Shown piece after piece: positions 1-13,955 of a stretch of 64,000 nt of DNA. Position 1 is the stretch's first letter. The number at the start of each line of letters is the position of its first letter. The translations under genes were made by a program, and so were the position numbers. The DNA comes from Ascarosepion bandense. Its lineage: Eukaryota; Mollusca; Cephalopoda; Sepiida; Sepiidae. The notes under the pieces are model-generated. The model was not told the DNA's origin, ran no database searches, and saw nothing but the letters and a program-made list of their open reading frames with translations. The DNA is taken from the NCBI GenBank assembly GCA_037127315.1, contig JBBBDQ010000225.1, positions 2,149,501 to 2,213,500 on the forward strand, read 5' to 3'.

Positions 1-319
1 GATGTAACTGATTTTTTTCATCCACAGTAAGGGTATCTAAAAAAAAACTTGGGGAAACACTGTTTTCAAGGAAGCCAAATCCAGAAAAACAAAACCAAGA
101 GCCTCTGCTATTAAAGAATTCATAACTTGATTTAGTGGTTCTTTTGAAGAAATCTGTATTTCTCATCTTCATTCTCATTGGCATGAAGACAACTATAAGC
201 CCAATGTTTGTGAGATTCACAAATAAAACATTGTGTAATTCTATAATCAGTAGCAAATGAGTTATTTTTTCTTCATCCTCAAAACCTCTGTACCCTAATG
301 AATATCAAGAGTTTATTAA

Positions 320-395
320 CCTGGAAGTGCTCAATTAGTAAGTGGGTCAGTCTATTACTTTTCTTAACTTGAGTTCCTGAATTCAATCCTTGTAA
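320..395 (+). repeat. tRNA-like SINE head (putative)
   Basis: A box A-like stretch (TGCTCAATTAGTA, about 328-340) is followed some 40 bases later by a box B-like stretch (GAATTCAATCC, about 379-389). Spacing and order are those of an RNA polymerase III internal promoter in a tRNA-derived SINE. No tRNA cloverleaf is intact and no tail was delimited. Confidence 0.35.
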
Positions 396-710
396 CATTC
401 ATTATTCAACACTAGCAATTCATAGATAATAAAGAAATGTGTAGAGAGCCATGATATTTACTGATCATTATATCAAGTACTTGGGTTGTTTTCTAAAATT
501 ATGTGACCTGCAAAATGAAATTTATACCCTAATTTATTTTTCTTTAAATACTCATTCACAAACTTTAAATTTGTATTTATTAAATTTGAAACCTGTAAAA
601 TACCCTTAGAGCAGTACCTTCAAAAGAATCATTGTAAATCAATAGCTGGTTACTTTACTCTATTAAAAGGTTTTAATGCTGCTCATTTTTTTATTTTTTT
701 TATTTTTAAG

Positions 711-923
711 GTTATTGCTGCTGAGGGAGAACAAAGAGCATCACGTGCTCTGAAAGAAGCAGCTGATGTCATGTGTGAATCTCATGTTGCCTTGCAGCTT
801 AGATATTTACAGACACTAAGTACCATCTCAGCTGAGAAAAATTCTACCATTATTTTCCCTCTGCCAATTGACCTTTTGCAAAACTTTGTGTCCAAACCTA
901 AACCTGATAAAATCCATCTATAA
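711..923 (+). CDS. STOM: Stomatin (band 7/SPFH) last coding exon
   Basis: Terminal exon of a stomatin-family membrane scaffold protein, which sits on the cytosolic face of lipid-raft membranes, oligomerises and modulates ion channels. The exon follows a pyrimidine-rich acceptor ending TTTTTAAG, opens in phase 0 and gives 70 codons then TAA (921-923). It starts [17 protein letters not shown] and contains the highly conserved [10 protein letters not shown] and [17 protein letters not shown] blocks of the stomatin C-terminal oligomerisation region. Stomatin, STOML3 and MEC-2-type paralogues cannot be separated from this segment, so the symbol is approximate. The N-terminal hairpin and the rest of the SPFH domain must lie left of the window. 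The tail after the LLQ block ([13 protein letters not shown]) is short, as in vertebrate stomatin and unlike long MEC-2 tails. No frameshift or stop interrupts it, so it looks functional. Confidence 0.93.
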   Translation, partial: VIAAEGEQRASRALKEAADVMCESHVALQLRYLQTLSTISAEKNSTIIFPLPIDLLQNFVSKPKPDKIHL

Positions 924-2195
924 TTGGGAAACTGAATTTTGAAATGTTTTCTTTTGGGTTATTTTCTTTTCTTTTTTTAATGATTACTTTTTTGTTCAGC
1001 TATTTTTAAGATATTTTTCATAATTCAATTATTCGTTAACAAAATGTATATCTACACTTGCTACTACCACAATAGTTACTGTGTTGGAGTGAAAGCACCA
1101 ATAAGAAATGATATTGATAAACTTTTTTTGTATTCAGATTGGGGTGGGTAGGATAGTGTAATGGTAAAGATAGCTTGACAGGTTTTTTTTATTTCTATGA
1201 AAATGTTTTCAGAAATTATACATTGTTCAGTTTTCCAAATCTTTCTCAGTTTTCATTTGTGTTTAGAAAATGGCCTATAGTTAAGTTAGGAGATCTATTA
1301 CTCATTGGTTTACTTAGGCTATAGTTTTTATACTTTATTGATTTTAACCAACTTTAACAATATTTATTACAAGGCTTAGTTATTTTTGTAAACAACAGAT
1401 GACAATTCATTGTTTATATATCAAATATATACACAAAATTCATGTTAAACAGATTATTAATAATATTGTCTTGTTTATTTTATTTCTTTATTCTCTTTCT
1501 CATTCTGATGTTTTTGTAATCAGAGCAAATACTGTTACCATTTATGAATGGAACCAAAGTGTTAGAAGAGGAGAAAAATCCATCTTATCTTTGCCTTTCT
1601 CTTTTGGCATATTTTTTACCAACAGAAGATGAAACCAGGTTGATACATTTTTGTTTATTCACTTGAAACTGATTTGCAAAAATGAAAAGATTAATCTGGG
1701 TTAAGTGATGGAAAAGCAGTCTTTGTTTCATTCAGAATTTTACATGACTCACTGATTAAAACCAGCTTAATGCAACAATTACACAGTTACATCTCAGTTG
1801 AGGCCTAGGTCCCATGATAAACATCCATGAATGTTGAAACTTTCTAAAGGAATGGGTGTTATCTACAGCTTTCCATTATTTACTCTTTGTACATAGGATG
1901 CGTTTAATCTGAAATACATTAAATAATTTTAAAGATATTTTTAAAACTTTGAAAAGTTGTTGACAAAATTGTTTCATGAAGGAAAAAAGTATAAATACCA
2001 AAAAATGAGAACTGATTTGGATGAATTTCATTAATAAGGTTTGCTAGAATTTTGTTTCATAACATAATCAAAAATATTCACTCAACTTTCAATTTATCTT
2101 TACTTTTGTACTCTAATTTTCTAATGATCTTTGGAGTATTATGTCCTAAATATTACTATTTAAAATCTGAAAAAACTGTCTATGAATTGTGTGTG

Positions 2196-2232
<37 letters not shown>

Positions 2233-3842
2233 TAATTAGAGTAATTTATAAATTGCAAGGGTCATCCAAACATTAGTTTTTCTTTCAGGTACTACCCATT
2301 TTTCTTACTCCAACACTTCTGTGAATAGTATTTTCTTGAAACACTATTCTATACACTATTTGGCCCAGTTGACATGATGAATGATAAGGAAGTGATTTGA
2401 CTTAAAACAAGTGCAAACAATTGATTTGGTGAACATTACTAAGCACTTCAATGTGTCTAGTCATAACATTTTAGAGCCATTTGGAACCTCAACAGTTTTA
2501 AATAACTCTTTACTACTCTTACATGACAGGTTAGAACTCTTTACTGTTTTGCTGCTAGCATATCTCAATTTTTAGTTGGGTTTTCATTCATGCTGCATAA
2601 AAATTTGAAATGGTAGCAATATCATCAAAATGGCTGCTAATTGTTTGTTATACAGAATCATAATGTTATAAAACTTTTAACCAATGAGTTCAAATCCATG
2701 CATTTAATAAGATCTTTTGAAAAAATTTGTCTTGCATAAAATATTAGAATATATGTTCATATAAACAGTAAAATTAACACTGTATGGTGACTGGCAGCAA
2801 TTAAAGTATAAAAAAATTGCTATGTCAATTTCATACCTACACTGTTTATATGACCTTACATTCTCTCCACTCTTAAATATAGCAAATTTATTTCAATAAA
2901 TTAGTTCTACAATGCAATGTGTGCATACTGGAGTTGGTTTTCTATTTTTACATCTTTCATAGCAGATGAAATAGACAATAATTTTGAAAAAATCTGCTCA
3001 GTTTTTTTCTAGGGCAATAGAGGGTCTAATCAACAAATAAGGATGGATTGTAATCAATGTAATTGCACCAATACTAATGATCTTACAATGTATCAATGAT
3101 GATTGAAAAATAAATACTCTGTTGATTACAGCTAAATAAACCAATTTTATAAATTTTTCATTTCTAGTTTAGTTAGTTCTAGAAAAACTTTTAAAAGCAC
3201 AGATAATGTACAAGTATTTAATTACATTTATTCAGTTCTTTCAGTTATTTGTGGAAAACATCTACATTTTAAATCTGCCTCTTAATAGTGCATATCTTTT
3301 ATGAAGAAATTCATTCAATATTATTTTGCGTTTGTTGTATTTTATTATTCAATTGATTTTAAGAAAAAAAGCTCCTTGCAAGAATAATTGATAAATGTAA
3401 CAATTGCACCAGCAAAAAAGTTTATAGTCCTAAAGCAAAAACCAAACTTTTCTTGTTTAAGTCGAGAGAGAGAGATTTCTATTTGTTCAAATTAAATAAT
3501 GGTGAGATCATTATCAGATATTCATCTGAATTAATTGTATAAGCTTCACAATAACTGATTGGTTTGATGTCAGTTTTCATTCCAGTGCCTTAACCTGGGT
3601 TGATCTTTAACTTCAAAAGCTAACATATCTTACATTGGAGCCAGACAAACTAGGCTTTGAACAAACACGTTCTATGTAGAGTGGAACCCAGTTTGAGTAG
3701 AACAAGATTTTTATCAAATGTATGCATCTCTCAACATTTTGCTATATTTTCTAAACAAACATTTGAATGTATGCCAGTAATTGTTGCTCATTTTAATTCT
3801 TAGTGGCTTCCTGTGAATTTTCATTATCTGAAATCATTTAAA
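924..3842. other. Stomatin 3' flank, non-coding
   Basis: AT-rich sequence after the stomatin stop; the first part should be 3' UTR, but no convincing polyadenylation site close to the stop could be fixed. Short open frames here (for example near 1399 and 2052) show no family resemblance and look random. Confidence 0.6.
2190..2232. repeat. (CT)n-(TA)n microsatellite
   Basis: A CT run of about 20 bases passes directly into a TA run of about 18 bases. Confidence 0.9.
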
Positions 3843-3967
3843 GCACAAGTGACCTGCCACTTTCATCATGATTGCGCACAGGTGACCTGCCACTTTCATC
3901 ATGATTGCGCACAGGTGACCTGCCACTTTCATCATGATTAAGCACAGGTGACCTGCCACTTTCATGG
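3843..3967. repeat. 33-bp tandem repeat, about 3.8 copies
   Basis: The motif GCACAGGTGACCTGCCACTT... recurs with starts at 3843, 3876, 3909 and 3942, an exact 33-base period; the fourth copy breaks off in the low 3960s. Because 33 is divisible by three, the reverse strand reads as an in-frame 11-residue repeat containing KVAGHLC. I treat this as a minisatellite, not a protein. Confidence 0.9.
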
Positions 3968-4019
3968 TTGTGTAACAACTTGATTTTACACTGGAAACAT
4001 TAAATTCTTTTATGGGTGA

Positions 4020-7000
4020 CATTGCTTATCATTTAGGACAACATTCTGTCAACTCAAATACAAACCTCCCTTTTCTCTTCAGTCATCTTTATACTGACTA
4101 CTAAATAACTTCATATTTTTCTTAGTATTATTTATTCTACTATAACCAGATGCTACCTCCCTCCTTGGTTCTTGTCTTCTTACTGCTATCAAACTGATAC
4201 TGGGTATTAAAATATATACACACACAATGCTTATAATTCAGTTTTGCTCAGGCTTTGTATAAATAAATTGTATTTATTACATAAGAAAGTTTATGCTCTT
4301 TAAAATGGATTCTTCACAAACCTTTTCATGGTACAGTTTTTGTAATTTGACACTTGCCGATTTATAACCAAATCTCCACATTTTTTTTTTAAATTTACTT
4401 TTTTATGGGTAGCTTGAATTTTTGGAAAGGATAACATCTTACATTGAATTTTACTGATTTTGCAATTTTTTTGTTAATTTTGTTTATAACTTAGACATTG
4501 GGCAAATATGTTAGACCTTTGCCAACAACATTGATTTACTTGCTTGTATAGGTAACTGTTTGTAATCTTATTTGTAATGCAAATAGCTTACCAAATAAAG
4601 GATACTTCTATGTAAACAACACTTAATCAAATAATGATGTATATACATCATTAATCAAAGAACTGGATTTTTTTTGTACCTCTAATTATCTTTGTTAATG
4701 GTTGCAAAACTCAATGAAATGTCTTTGACCATTCTCTTTCTCTGCACTCACTGTCTTCATGTAGCATTTTACTCTTGTGGAATGATACTCTTATCACCAG
4801 CTATTGCTAGCAACTGGATTCTTCTACAAATGAAAAGGACTATCTTAAGATTTTTTTATCTAATACTCAGTTTGTCTCTTACAAAAATGTATTACAGCAT
4901 TATACATGTATATTGTATACTGTGGAATCACTATGTGTTGTAGAGGAAGAGAATATACTTTGTGTCTGCATGTATCTGTTCACTTAGTTTATTATGACTT
5001 ATTTTTATTAGCATGATTTTGTTTTTAAATAACCTTTTTTAGTAATATGAAATGGTTTGAAATTTAACTTCAATGTTCTTTTTTTTTTATTTTTTATTTT
5101 TTTTTTTTCAAGGAATGAATTAGTAATTCTGTCTAACATATATATATTATTCTCCTTATTTTTTTCATGTCTTCACAATGTAATCAAGTACAAGATTTGT
5201 TTTTTTTTTTGTTTATTTTTTCCTCTTTGCAGTGATATAAAAACATCTCATGTCTGGTGACAATTACAAAAAACTAATTGGAAAAATGTTAGATAAGTTT
5301 ACAACTGAAATATTTGCATCCCTGTTTTGCATAAATCAATTGACATAATATTGAGATCCACTTCTGTAAAAGTACCTCAACAAATGTGATAGAAATTATT
5401 AAATGTCAGGAAAGTATGAGGAAAGCCATTTTGAAAAAGTGTATTTGTGGAGGTTACTGGTAAGAAGTAAACCAACTGCTGTAATTCAATCTAGAATCTG
5501 TATTCCTTTATCAACTTGGCTATATGCTGTTATTTGTAATTCAGTTATTCTCTTAACCTAATAATTTACATGTACAAGCAAACTGCTTATCTGTGAACTT
5601 TAGTTTTTTCATATGTAAACACAACAATATTGTTGCTTATAAAGAAAACTTACTTTCTCATTAGAAACTCAATATTTTTTATTTGTTACATTGTGGGACC
5701 AACTTTAAGCTAATTGTTTAAAACCACCCATTCAATATTACTTTGTTTTCTTACATGTTAGTATTGTTTTCTAAAATTTCTATAACTCATTCTTTTGTTC
5801 AGTGTTTCATTTTGTGTAGAGTACATTAATAATTTATATTAAACTCATGAACCACTTCTTGTTTGCGTGTCAATTGAACCATTTGATGGAAAGTTGAAAA
5901 AAAAATATTCATATGCTGAAGCTATCATTAACATTTGCTCATGTTTTTTATTTTCCACTTTATGAACTTTTCTTACACATGCATTACTGACTTGTGTTAC
6001 ATTGTGACAACATTGTGATCAGTACTATGCTAATTTTTAATTTACATGAGAAAAGGCTATTGAATTAAATCCAGAAATTCCGGTGTGGAGTCCCAAAAGC
6101 AGTTGACTGTCAACATTGATGAACATACAACTCCTGCAGCCAAGCCGGTTTCAAATATAATGTCTTGTAGTCCTTTGGATTTTGTTGGTACATAGGAGTG
6201 GGGGTGGGGGTTCATTTTGACAGGGAAACACAGAGACTCAATATGACATCACCCAAGTCTGCATCCTGAAGTGGTCATTCCAGTCTCCCCATGAAAAATT
6301 TTGATTTCGACTAAACAGGGCACTATCATTATCTTGCGAGAAAAATGGATGCCTACTTATGAGGAAATGACTCAATAAGCTATTTTCAAGAAATTTTGCA
6401 GAATAAAATAAATTGACAATAGCAATTATCACTTTATTAAAAATACAACTAATGTTCAAGATGTTATGGTATATGTACTCAACATATTTTCTGAAGAATT
6501 TTTTTTTCAACATGCTTATATGGTTGCCTTGACAACTAGTCTTACTCCCTTGAACGTAAGCTTACTGCAAACAATTCATTGTTGGCATTATAAAATCTAT
6601 AATGCATAAATATTATAATTACATTTTTTCCTTTTTAATTTTGAGCTCAAAAGTAGTAATCTCTATTTAATTTCTTACTTTTCTGCACTAATAATTGTAG
6701 TGCCTGTATGCCTTACTCTTGAGTTATGGTTAGCAAAACAGATCATTACAACAAAACTGATTTTCACTGGATGCCCCACATTTATGAACCTGTACTAAGT
6801 TAATGCTTTTTGCTTTTTATCTGTAAACAATTTGCTTATCAGACCCCACCATTTTTCTAATGCTGCTGATAAATTCAGCTGTTTTCCATTTTTGATACTT
6901 TATCAAACAAAAACAGCACTGAAAGAGTTAAATCTTGCTATTCAACAAAGCCTTAGTTTCACAGACATAAATGGATATCAAGTAATCATTCTAATCTTAA

Positions 7001-8839
7001 TTTCATTCCCTGCTAGCATACTAGAAATCTGTAACTCCATGCCAACTATTCCATTTCTTGTATACAATCAGCCATTGGAGCCAATATTGCCTTGTGTATC
7101 TAACTCAAGTGGATACAGTTGGACACCCAGCCTTACATGACATTCACTTCCATCTTTCAGTCAACTTTTTGTTTCATTTTTCACTCTTGAATGGGTGGCA
7201 TGACTCTTTTTTTTTTTTTTTTTTTTTTCTCCCTCATCTGATGTGGTTTTTTTTTTAATAAAAAGAAAACAAAAGCTTTTAGTTTTAGACCATAAACAAT
7301 CATCAAAGCAAATACTTTTTCCTATTTAGTTTGTGCATAATTTTTTATTTGTATACAAGCATCACAAACTCTTCTTTATATGTCTAAGTAAATGAACATT
7401 TTTACACCAGCCATTAAGATAAACCTTTTATCTGCTATTTAATTTACTGGTAAAACCTATATGAGAGTAGGATGAATATCACAATCTGCATTTTTCTTTT
7501 TTCCACTTGTTCTAATTGCTACTGTCATTTCTTTATCTTTTCTTAGTAGCAAAAAAATGATAGAATTCTATTGAATAAATTTTGTATTGAGATTAGTGTC
7601 ACTGAATATTTACAAAGCAATGAGTTAATAAATTTTGAATATAATCTCACAGTATGAAATTCTAGTGTTATCTGTAGGTCTTGGCTTAAACAGAAAATAA
7701 ACTGTTTACTGAGAAAATATGGTTGTGTAGCAACTTGCATTGTTAAGATGGTTGGTGTGAGTCTATTTTAGGGTAACTTTAAATGATTTTGCTGACTGTT
7801 CTACATAAGCATAATCTTAACAATTCTAATTTTCTTATCTCATTGCTTTGTAGCTAATAAAAATGAGTTACTTTTTCTTGTTCTGTCTACTATACCATTC
7901 TTCATAATCAACTTTTTCAATATCTTCATAGTGTGCTTCAATCATTTGTATGTGGTGGGGGTTCTGTGTATCATTTTATAATAAATACTGCTTGAATTAT
8001 TTGATGATTGTCTGTGATCCTTACAAATATTTTGTGTGAATTATGTAATGAAAAACTATAAAACCAAATTTATTTAAAAAGAGACCAGTTCAGAGATACA
8101 ATATATTTAAGGAGATAGTGAATCTATTATATAGACAAAAATAGTAAAGTTCACTATAGTCTCTCCTGCTAGTCAAAAGTTTTTATCTGATAACAAAATT
8201 ATTTAATTTTAGAATTTTTCATGAAGGAATTGAATTGTGTTCTTTTTACAGCAGTTTTATTTTAATATATATATATATCTCCTACTTCTTCAAACATTAC
8301 TTTACCTGATTTGATTTTATTTAATGACAGTTAAACCTGATTGGACATTATAGCACCATGGCTGAAAGATCTAAAACACACAGAGCAGATATTCTTTAAG
8401 ACTGTATAAGCTGGTAGATGTAATACACATGAGGGTGGGGTGGGGTGGGGGTCTACTGAAATATAACATTTGGTGTAGTAGGAAATAAGGTCAGATAAAA
8501 TTCATTGAGTCTTTATAAATATATTTAAAAAAAAAAAACACAACACAACACAACAATGCACTCCAAAGCATTGGATCTTGGTCAGGAGTTTTTGATATAT
8601 CTAAAATTTGAGGAAATAAAACTGATTTGCATTTCAGAAATGCTGTTTTTACATGACCAGCAGGGGTAAAATCTTAGAGGGATAATCATTGTTTCTTTGC
8701 CGTTCTAAAGATAGACGTTTTCATAACAAAGAGAAGCTTCAATAAATGATGCTAAGCTGAGCTGTTTGCTGAAAAAATTAAGCAACATATAGCATCTTGC
8801 AAGTTTGGCTTCAAAGGCTACTGGTGGCTCTGTAGAAAT
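4020..8839. other. Non-coding, no gene recognised
   Basis: AT-rich DNA with simple runs, including T runs near 5085-5110 and 7205-7230, a TA run near 8263-8278 and a G-rich patch near 8430-8450. Open frames such as 6832-7140 show no recognisable domain and no splice context. Confidence 0.6.
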
Positions 8840-10095
8840 GTGTTAAATAACAGCAAACCCTCAATCCCCCTTTTAATCAATAAATTTGAGGTCCTTACAT
8901 CTTCATCAGACAAGGCTGAATGCTTTGCTCAACATTTCGTTCATCTGGGGTATCCGCACTTGACTTCGCACTTAGAACTGAGGCTCGACTGGGTGACATT
9001 CACTTTACCTCCTCGCTGGTCGCTAACATAATTTCCAAGGCGAATGGAGGTGACAAAATCCCAATCATTGTCCTGGGGAAATGTGCCCCTGAACTCTCCT
9101 CTGTCTTCTCCAATCTCTACAACTACTGCCTCTCTGCTTCTTGCTTTCCCACCTGCTGAAAGTCCTCCTCTGTGATTCCTGTATTTAAGAATTCTGGAGA
9201 CCCTCAGACCCCTCTAACTATTGCCCTATCTGACTCCTACCGATTTTTGGCAGGGTTTGAAGCTATTATCAATGCTGAAGTGGTTCACCATCTTACAGCC
9301 CATGGCCTCTTCTCAGATAAACAGTATGGTTTCTGCTCTGCCAGGTCTATTGCTGACTTGCTAATAACTATCACAGAGTGTATGTATATATATATATATA
9401 CTAGGCTCTTGATAAGAATGGCAAAGCTCGAGCTGTTGCACTAGATATCTCCAAAGCATTTGACAGAGTTTGGCATGCTGGCCTTCTATGCATGCTACAG
9501 GACTATGCTATAACTGGACACTTGTTTAACCTAATTCAGTTGTTCCTTTCAAATTGGGAAATGAAGGTAGTAGTGAATGTGTGCACTTCCAGATACTATC
9601 ATACGATTGTGAGTGTCTCTCAAGACTATTCTAGGTCCTACACTTTTTTTGATCTTCATCAATGATCTCCCTGATCTAATCAGATCCCAAATAGGCATAT
9701 ACACTGACAAAACCACCATTTCCACCTCAATAAGAAATCTGCCAAGGCAGACAAAGCAAACCTTGTTGCTGATCTTGAATAGGATCTCCAATCTGTGGTG
9801 GACTAGGGTAAGAAATGGTTCATGAATTTTAATGCTTCCAAAATGAAGCTGTTATCCTTTTGGCCACCATAAAGAATTGCTCATATCACCCATCAGCATA
9901 GATCAGGCTAGTCTCCCTGAAAGCAAGACACTGTGCCTCCATAGCCTAACTCTATCAGATTACCTCAAGTGGAATGACTACATTGAATCCATAGCTAAAT
10001 CTGCTGCTAAGAAGGTCAGTTCACTGTGTAGGGCCAGGAGAGTTTTCTCTTTGGAATCCATCTTGCACATATATAAATCTTACTGCTCCTAATAG
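8840..10095 (+). pseudogene. LINE (Jockey/CR1-like) reverse transcriptase relic
   Basis: Degenerate reverse transcriptase of a non-LTR retrotransposon, read across several frames. In order: a conserved linker before the RT (SDKAECFAQHF, near 8915), the finger region (LFSDKQYGFCSARSIADLL, near 9307-9363), the palm motif ALDISKAFDRVWHAGLL (9440-9485, new frame), the block ILGPTLFLIFINDLPDL (9635-9680), a corrupted catalytic box (IYTDKTTI where a YADD-type motif is expected, near 9700) and the post-RT block WNDYIESIAKSAAKKVSSLCRARR (9970-10040). A TA-repeat expansion near 9385-9405 splits the palm. There are multiple stops and frameshifts and no endonuclease domain was seen, so this is a dead, 5'-truncated copy. 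Clade assignment is approximate. Confidence 0.85.
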
Positions 10096-13000
10096 AGCCT
10101 AAAATTTCTTTCAGTTAGTCTGAAATACATGTTTTTTAAAGTTCAGTTATTATAAAATCAGGACAGAAAGCAATTTGAAGTGAGCAGTTTTATTCTACAT
10201 GGAATAAATACATCTAGTTGTACAACATATTCAAAGAAAAACAATTGGTTACACAATCAAAAAATGCAATAGGTAATTTCATTATATGCCTTTTCTATTA
10301 TACTAATTTTTTAAAGAATATAAAGCAAAAATTAATAAAACACAAATAGGAAACTTGTGATTAAAAACATTGATATTTTGGGGACAATTTACATTTTTAG
10401 TCTGTGCATTGTGATTCAACTCATTAACTTTCATGTCAGTCGGGGAAGGCAGGAGAAGGAATCTCAAAACTGTAAAATATTTCTATTTATGCCCTTGCTA
10501 CAGAAAACACTAAATTAATTTAAATAAATAAATTCATGCCCTTTCAAGAGACACCATAATGTCCTTGAACTTTCTTGGCATTTCATTTTTCATGCTTCAT
10601 GAACAAACAACTAACCTTACTGAAGACCTTACTCATCTATGCTTTCCTGTCCAAGCAACTATTCATGTTTTACAAGTTACCAGTTTATGGAAAAAATCAA
10701 ATGAAAATTACAATACTGTCTTCTTGAATGTCAACTAAAGAAAAATATACAAAAATTATCTTGGTCATCACTTTTTATATAATGTAAGAAGTATACATGG
10801 ATATTTCCCTCACATTTCTATTCCAAGAAAAATAAAATGCAACTGAACTTTGCAAAGATTTTATCTATTTTTTTTTCTTATATCTACTCTCAGAAGTTAC
10901 TCATTAAAAGGTTTTCAAACATTTCACATCTCTTGCAAAAAATATCTTAACTTCTTGATAATTTGAAACCCACAAGCTATTTATCTACCCATGCACCCAA
11001 GATGTATGCTTGACAAAAAGTCATAACATGCAACCCTGCAGGTATATTTGTAAATGGTGTGAAGAATTTATCCAGTTTCCCATTGCAAAGATTGGTTTAA
11101 AATTGTTGGTTTCAGTGACAAATTCAACTGTTTCCAAACATCTCAAGATGTGCTTGGATATCAGAGTCACCATTGTATGAGTTTTTATGTGAAATCTCAA
11201 TGTAAGAAGGGATAAAAACCCATCTTTAATTAATAATATTTATTTAAGAGAAGTAACTATCAGAGTCCTTGCTTACTGTCACTATCACAATATTGTATTT
11301 AGGTTAGGTAAGTGCCATATGTGATATACGCTTTGGGCAATTATGTCTCAAAAGAGACATGACTGACTAGGCAGAAGATTATCCCGCAGTAGTTTGCCTT
11401 TGCTTTGTAGTAGGGAAGAAATGGATTAATACCTTTTCCAAGGGTATTTGTGCTGTATTGTATTATTTCTGTAAAAAGATGATAAAATTTTTAAAAATAT
11501 TTTAATAATTACTACAACTAAATTTATCATTACATAAAATATAACTTCAGTCATGTGATTAATTAGTGGGAAACATTTAAAAACATGCAGGGGTTACACA
11601 TGGTAATATTTCACCTATAAAGAATGTAAGCCTAACATTTAAGGATTTAACAGCTGAATTTCTGGTTAGAAGAGTACACAATATGTTTGCTATTGTTTCA
11701 CTAGTTAACATAAATAAATTTCATGTTGCTAGTGATTGTTTAAATCCTCAGATATGAATGGATTTGATTATGACTGTTTTTAAAAAAGTAATTGTTTTCC
11801 AGTTTTTCACTGTTTACTGGCATAAAAACAAAAGGAAAATAAACACAAAAACTTTTGCAAACTGTTACAGTTGCACAGAAACAAAGTTAAATTGAAGTTC
11901 TTTTAATTAGTTTGTCTAGACAAGACATATCTTGCTTAATACAGAATGATTTCTCAATATGTTTGCAATTAAGATGTTTGGTTCTATATTTCATGTCAAG
12001 ACTACACAAAAAAAGTGTCACTTAACATATAGTTACCAGCTGAAAAAGATTTTGGTAGTTCCTGGATAACTTCTTAGAAGGTCATTTCTTATTCTAGTGA
12101 TCAATTACAAATCTGTACTCTATATCTGCTCTAGAGTAGATATAAAAATTTGTCAGTTTTTATGTCTTTACATTTTTTCATAAAGCACACACATTGTTGT
12201 TTGTTAATTATTAATCTTTGTAAGTACATTCCAGAAATGGAAAACTTATAATTTACTTCAGATCTGATATGTCTTGTACAAGTTCAACTTGAGTTCAGCC
12301 CTCAACATACACACTAGCTTGTTCTATTGATAGTGGAACCTCTGATATTATTTTCTCGTACATAGATTGCATGTGGATATACCCAACAGTCTGTATATTT
12401 GATAAATTTAAAATTTCAGCATTATTTTATAGATTTTACACATTAAAAATAAATCATCATAATATTTTAAGAGGAAATTTAAAAAATATATAATAATGTA
12501 AAAGATATAAAATTAAAAAGAAATTCATTTTCTTGTGAAAATGATTGTAATTTGGAATTCCAGCAGTTGTCCTGTTATCAAAGAATCTTTGCTTTTTACA
12601 GCAATCTTGAATGGCCATTTCAATTTGTTCTGTAATGATTATAAATCTATTTTCAAAAGAAGAAAGAAAAGAAAATTGGTCTTATTTTTGTACAATAACA
12701 AAATAAACACATTAATCACAATCCTATCAATGTTTGCATGATTGTCAGTTCAGAAGCTGAGAGGAGGAACCTACAGCAAGCTATGGATCAGCTTCAAGAA
12801 ATACCAAAGGGCATAAACATGTATTACATCCCTTAGGAGTTTTCATTGGTTGAGACACAGTATACATCAGATTCACAGTTCCCAGAATCTTTAAATGATG
12901 TGAGCACCATAACCATACTTAGTAGTAAAAAAATTGTTGGACCAAGTGACCCCCAAGTTTAGGAGGAATTTGATAAAGACTAATGCAATCTTGGAAACAA

Positions 13001-13309
13001 TGACTAAAGATGGAGCTGATCAATGCTTTCAAGCAATAATCACTATTATCATTAGCTGAAAGCTTTAAAAACTAGAGGTGAGAGCAGTGAAATGCTTGTA
13101 GGAGCTGAAGTGGGCAGAGAAGTGATGAAAGAAGAGATGGAGACCTCACATGTAGAGAACCAATAAAGAAAAGTCCAGTAAGGAAACAAAGTTTATTGCA
13201 AAACCATTTGGGTTTGTAAAACATCTGTTAAGAAACCTGCTGTTAGTTCACCAATCCTAAAGTGGTTGACTTCAATAAAAAATCCAAGGAGTCAGATCTA
13301 GGTCACTGG
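10096..13309. other. Non-coding, no gene recognised
   Basis: AT-rich sequence without conserved coding blocks. The stretch 12740-13310 is less AT-biased and might be a degraded repeat, but no motif could be matched. Confidence 0.55.
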
Positions 13310-13955
13310 AAATCCTTGATCAACCCTTTTTCTCTGGAATTATTCAGGAAGGCTTGTGCAAGCTCAGTCCCAGTTTTCAATAACTAATTATTAGTCTTTT
13401 TAATAATGAAATAGAGATGAGATAAATTGGGCAAGAAATCTGTAACTTGGGATTATAAAAGATAACTGCAGTTACTATTGCTGCTACTATCACTACTACC
13501 GCTACAACTGTTGAAGAAGAAAAAAGGAAAAAGAACCCTTATAAATCTATGAGAACTTTCTCTTTGCTAAAAGATGACAAAGTTATAGAAAGCTAAAAAA
13601 TATAATTTGATACCTGAATAATGATGTAATGAATTTGTTACATAAATTTAAATCTACATTCACTTTAGGATAAATAAAAATGTTCTTGAATATATAATAT
13701 ATACAGTATAATAATATATACAGTATAATTTTATTATTTTTTTTTGGAAAACTCTAATAGGTTATAAAAGTTAAAATTCTCACAGACATAAAATGATATT
13801 TGACTTTTTAAGTTTTAATAATAAATTTTAGAATGTGTTGAAAAAATATTTAATTAATTTTTCTCTTTTTAGTTTGACAGGAAACATGTTAACAGAAAAT
13901 TCTAAGACCAGCATTGAAAGCTAAATTCCAGAGAAAAAGGGTTGATCAATGATTT
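13310..13955. repeat. Segment bounded by 32-bp inverted repeats
   Basis: The left arm 13310-13341 and right arm 13924-13955 are reverse complements over 32 bases with one mismatch (core GATCAACCCTTTTTCTCTGG on the left). They enclose about 580 bases. No target duplication or transposase was seen, so this may be a non-autonomous DNA element or an unrelated inverted duplication. Confidence 0.6.

Noticed and set aside
3843..3967. CRISPR array
   Set aside because: The whole 33-bp unit is repeated with no unique spacers, and the genome is animal.
3834..4022. Reverse-strand repeat protein with KVAGHLC units
   Set aside because: It is a translation of the 33-bp tandem repeat, with no gene context.
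6832..7140. 102-codon open frame as a host exon
   Set aside because: No recognisable domain, no flanking splice sites in frame, and an overlapping frame of similar length.
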